Translations under genes and position numbers: made by a program
Notes under the pieces: generated by a model
The model's database searches: none
What the model was told of the DNA's origin: nothing
The model's input: the letters and a program-made list of their open reading frames with translations, nothing else
NCBI RefSeq assembly: GCF_009601505.1
Contig: NZ_WITC01000124.1
Coordinates: 62,001 to 126,000 of the forward strand
DNA from: Sinorhizobium terangae
GTDB taxonomy: Bacteria > Pseudomonadota > Alphaproteobacteria > Rhizobiales > Rhizobiaceae
Length of the DNA stretch: 64,000 bases
Direction of reading: 5' to 3'
In this document: piece after piece, positions 63,953-64,000 of the stretch
How positions within the stretch are numbered: the first letter of the stretch is position 1
How the letters are laid out: every line of letters begins with the position of its first letter

Positions 63953-64000
63953 TGCGCCTTGCGATAGACCCAGAGCTGAGCGGGCGGAATGTTGCGCACG
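63949..64000 (-). CDS. 3' end of an unidentified CDS
   Basis: The last 16 codons of a gene that continues beyond the window, ending [14 protein letters not shown]. The stop overlaps the start of the phosphatase gene, so they form one unit. The tail and my memory of rhizobial gene order suggest a phosphatidylethanolamine N-methyltransferase (PmtA-like), but this is only a guess. Confidence 0.5.
   Translation of the reverse strand, partial: VRNIPPAQLWVYRKAH

Overview
The window is a stretch of high-GC chromosome from an alphaproteobacterium of the Rhizobiaceae, most like Sinorhizobium/Ensifer. The reasons are the rhizobial intergenic mosaic repeats (RIME-like palindromes) in many gaps, an Irr-type iron control element in front of mbfA, an ECF41 sigma factor, BTLCP and MmyB-type proteins, and infC standing apart from rpmI-rplT. 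I see no phage, plasmid, transposase, CRISPR array, rRNA or tRNA. It reads as ordinary chromosome with many small accessory enzymes.

Layout. 1-3.3 kb: the 3' end of an OmpA-like gene, then a leftward ECF41 sigma unit (carboxymuconolactone decarboxylase, sigma factor, MFS pump) with a matching promoter. 3.3-6.2 kb: epmB and epmA facing efp, the EF-P lysylation module. 6.4-9 kb: cfa and the iron exporter gene mbfA under a perfect iron control element. 9-11.5 kb: a transglutaminase-like cysteine proteinase, a hydrolase, and infC starting at ATT. 11.8-15.2 kb: two exported Ser/Gly-rich proteins, one ending in a PepSY-like domain, ahead of a response regulator and sensor kinase. 15.3-19.7 kb: rpmI, rplT, pheS, pheT. 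20-28 kb: small metabolic enzymes and regulators (VOC, NTF2, two aldo/keto reductases, LysR, SDR, an M15-like protein, Gfo/Idh/MocA, MmyB-type XRE). 28-32 kb: a lipid-linked sugar cluster (GT2, methyltransferase, small flippase-like protein) divergent from a GT-C-like membrane protein. 32-43.6 kb: xseA, a quinone reductase, two MarR-controlled divergent pairs with visible operators, an M29 aminopeptidase, ybaK, an ArsC-like gene, YitT, an aromatic aminotransferase with a divergent Lrp regulator, and an AstE-like deacylase. 44-47.6 kb: guaA, mtnN, a thioesterase, a GNAT. 47.6-54.5 kb: a leftward run of imelysin, di-heme cytochrome, imelysin, corA and DUF1513, probably for periplasmic iron. 54.6-64 kb: an RsmB-type methyltransferase, RlpA-like, an epimerase, queG, GST, uppP, an unlisted 53-residue exported peptide, an NDUFA9-like SDR, DUF1330, pyrF, a histidine phosphatase, and a partial gene at the edge.

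Most worth a second look: (1) two genes of the iron run carry RIME-type palindromes translated in frame inside their N-termini; (2) the Ser/Gly-rich exported pair next to a two-component system, with an 11-bp-spaced direct repeat upstream; (3) a two-module intergenic repeat in opposite orientations, with a relative whose stem bases differ by compensating changes; (4) the ECF41 promoter match; (5) the small exported peptide at 60.7-60.9 kb. Starts were chosen by Shine-Dalgarno sequences, overlaps and family length; no database search was possible.
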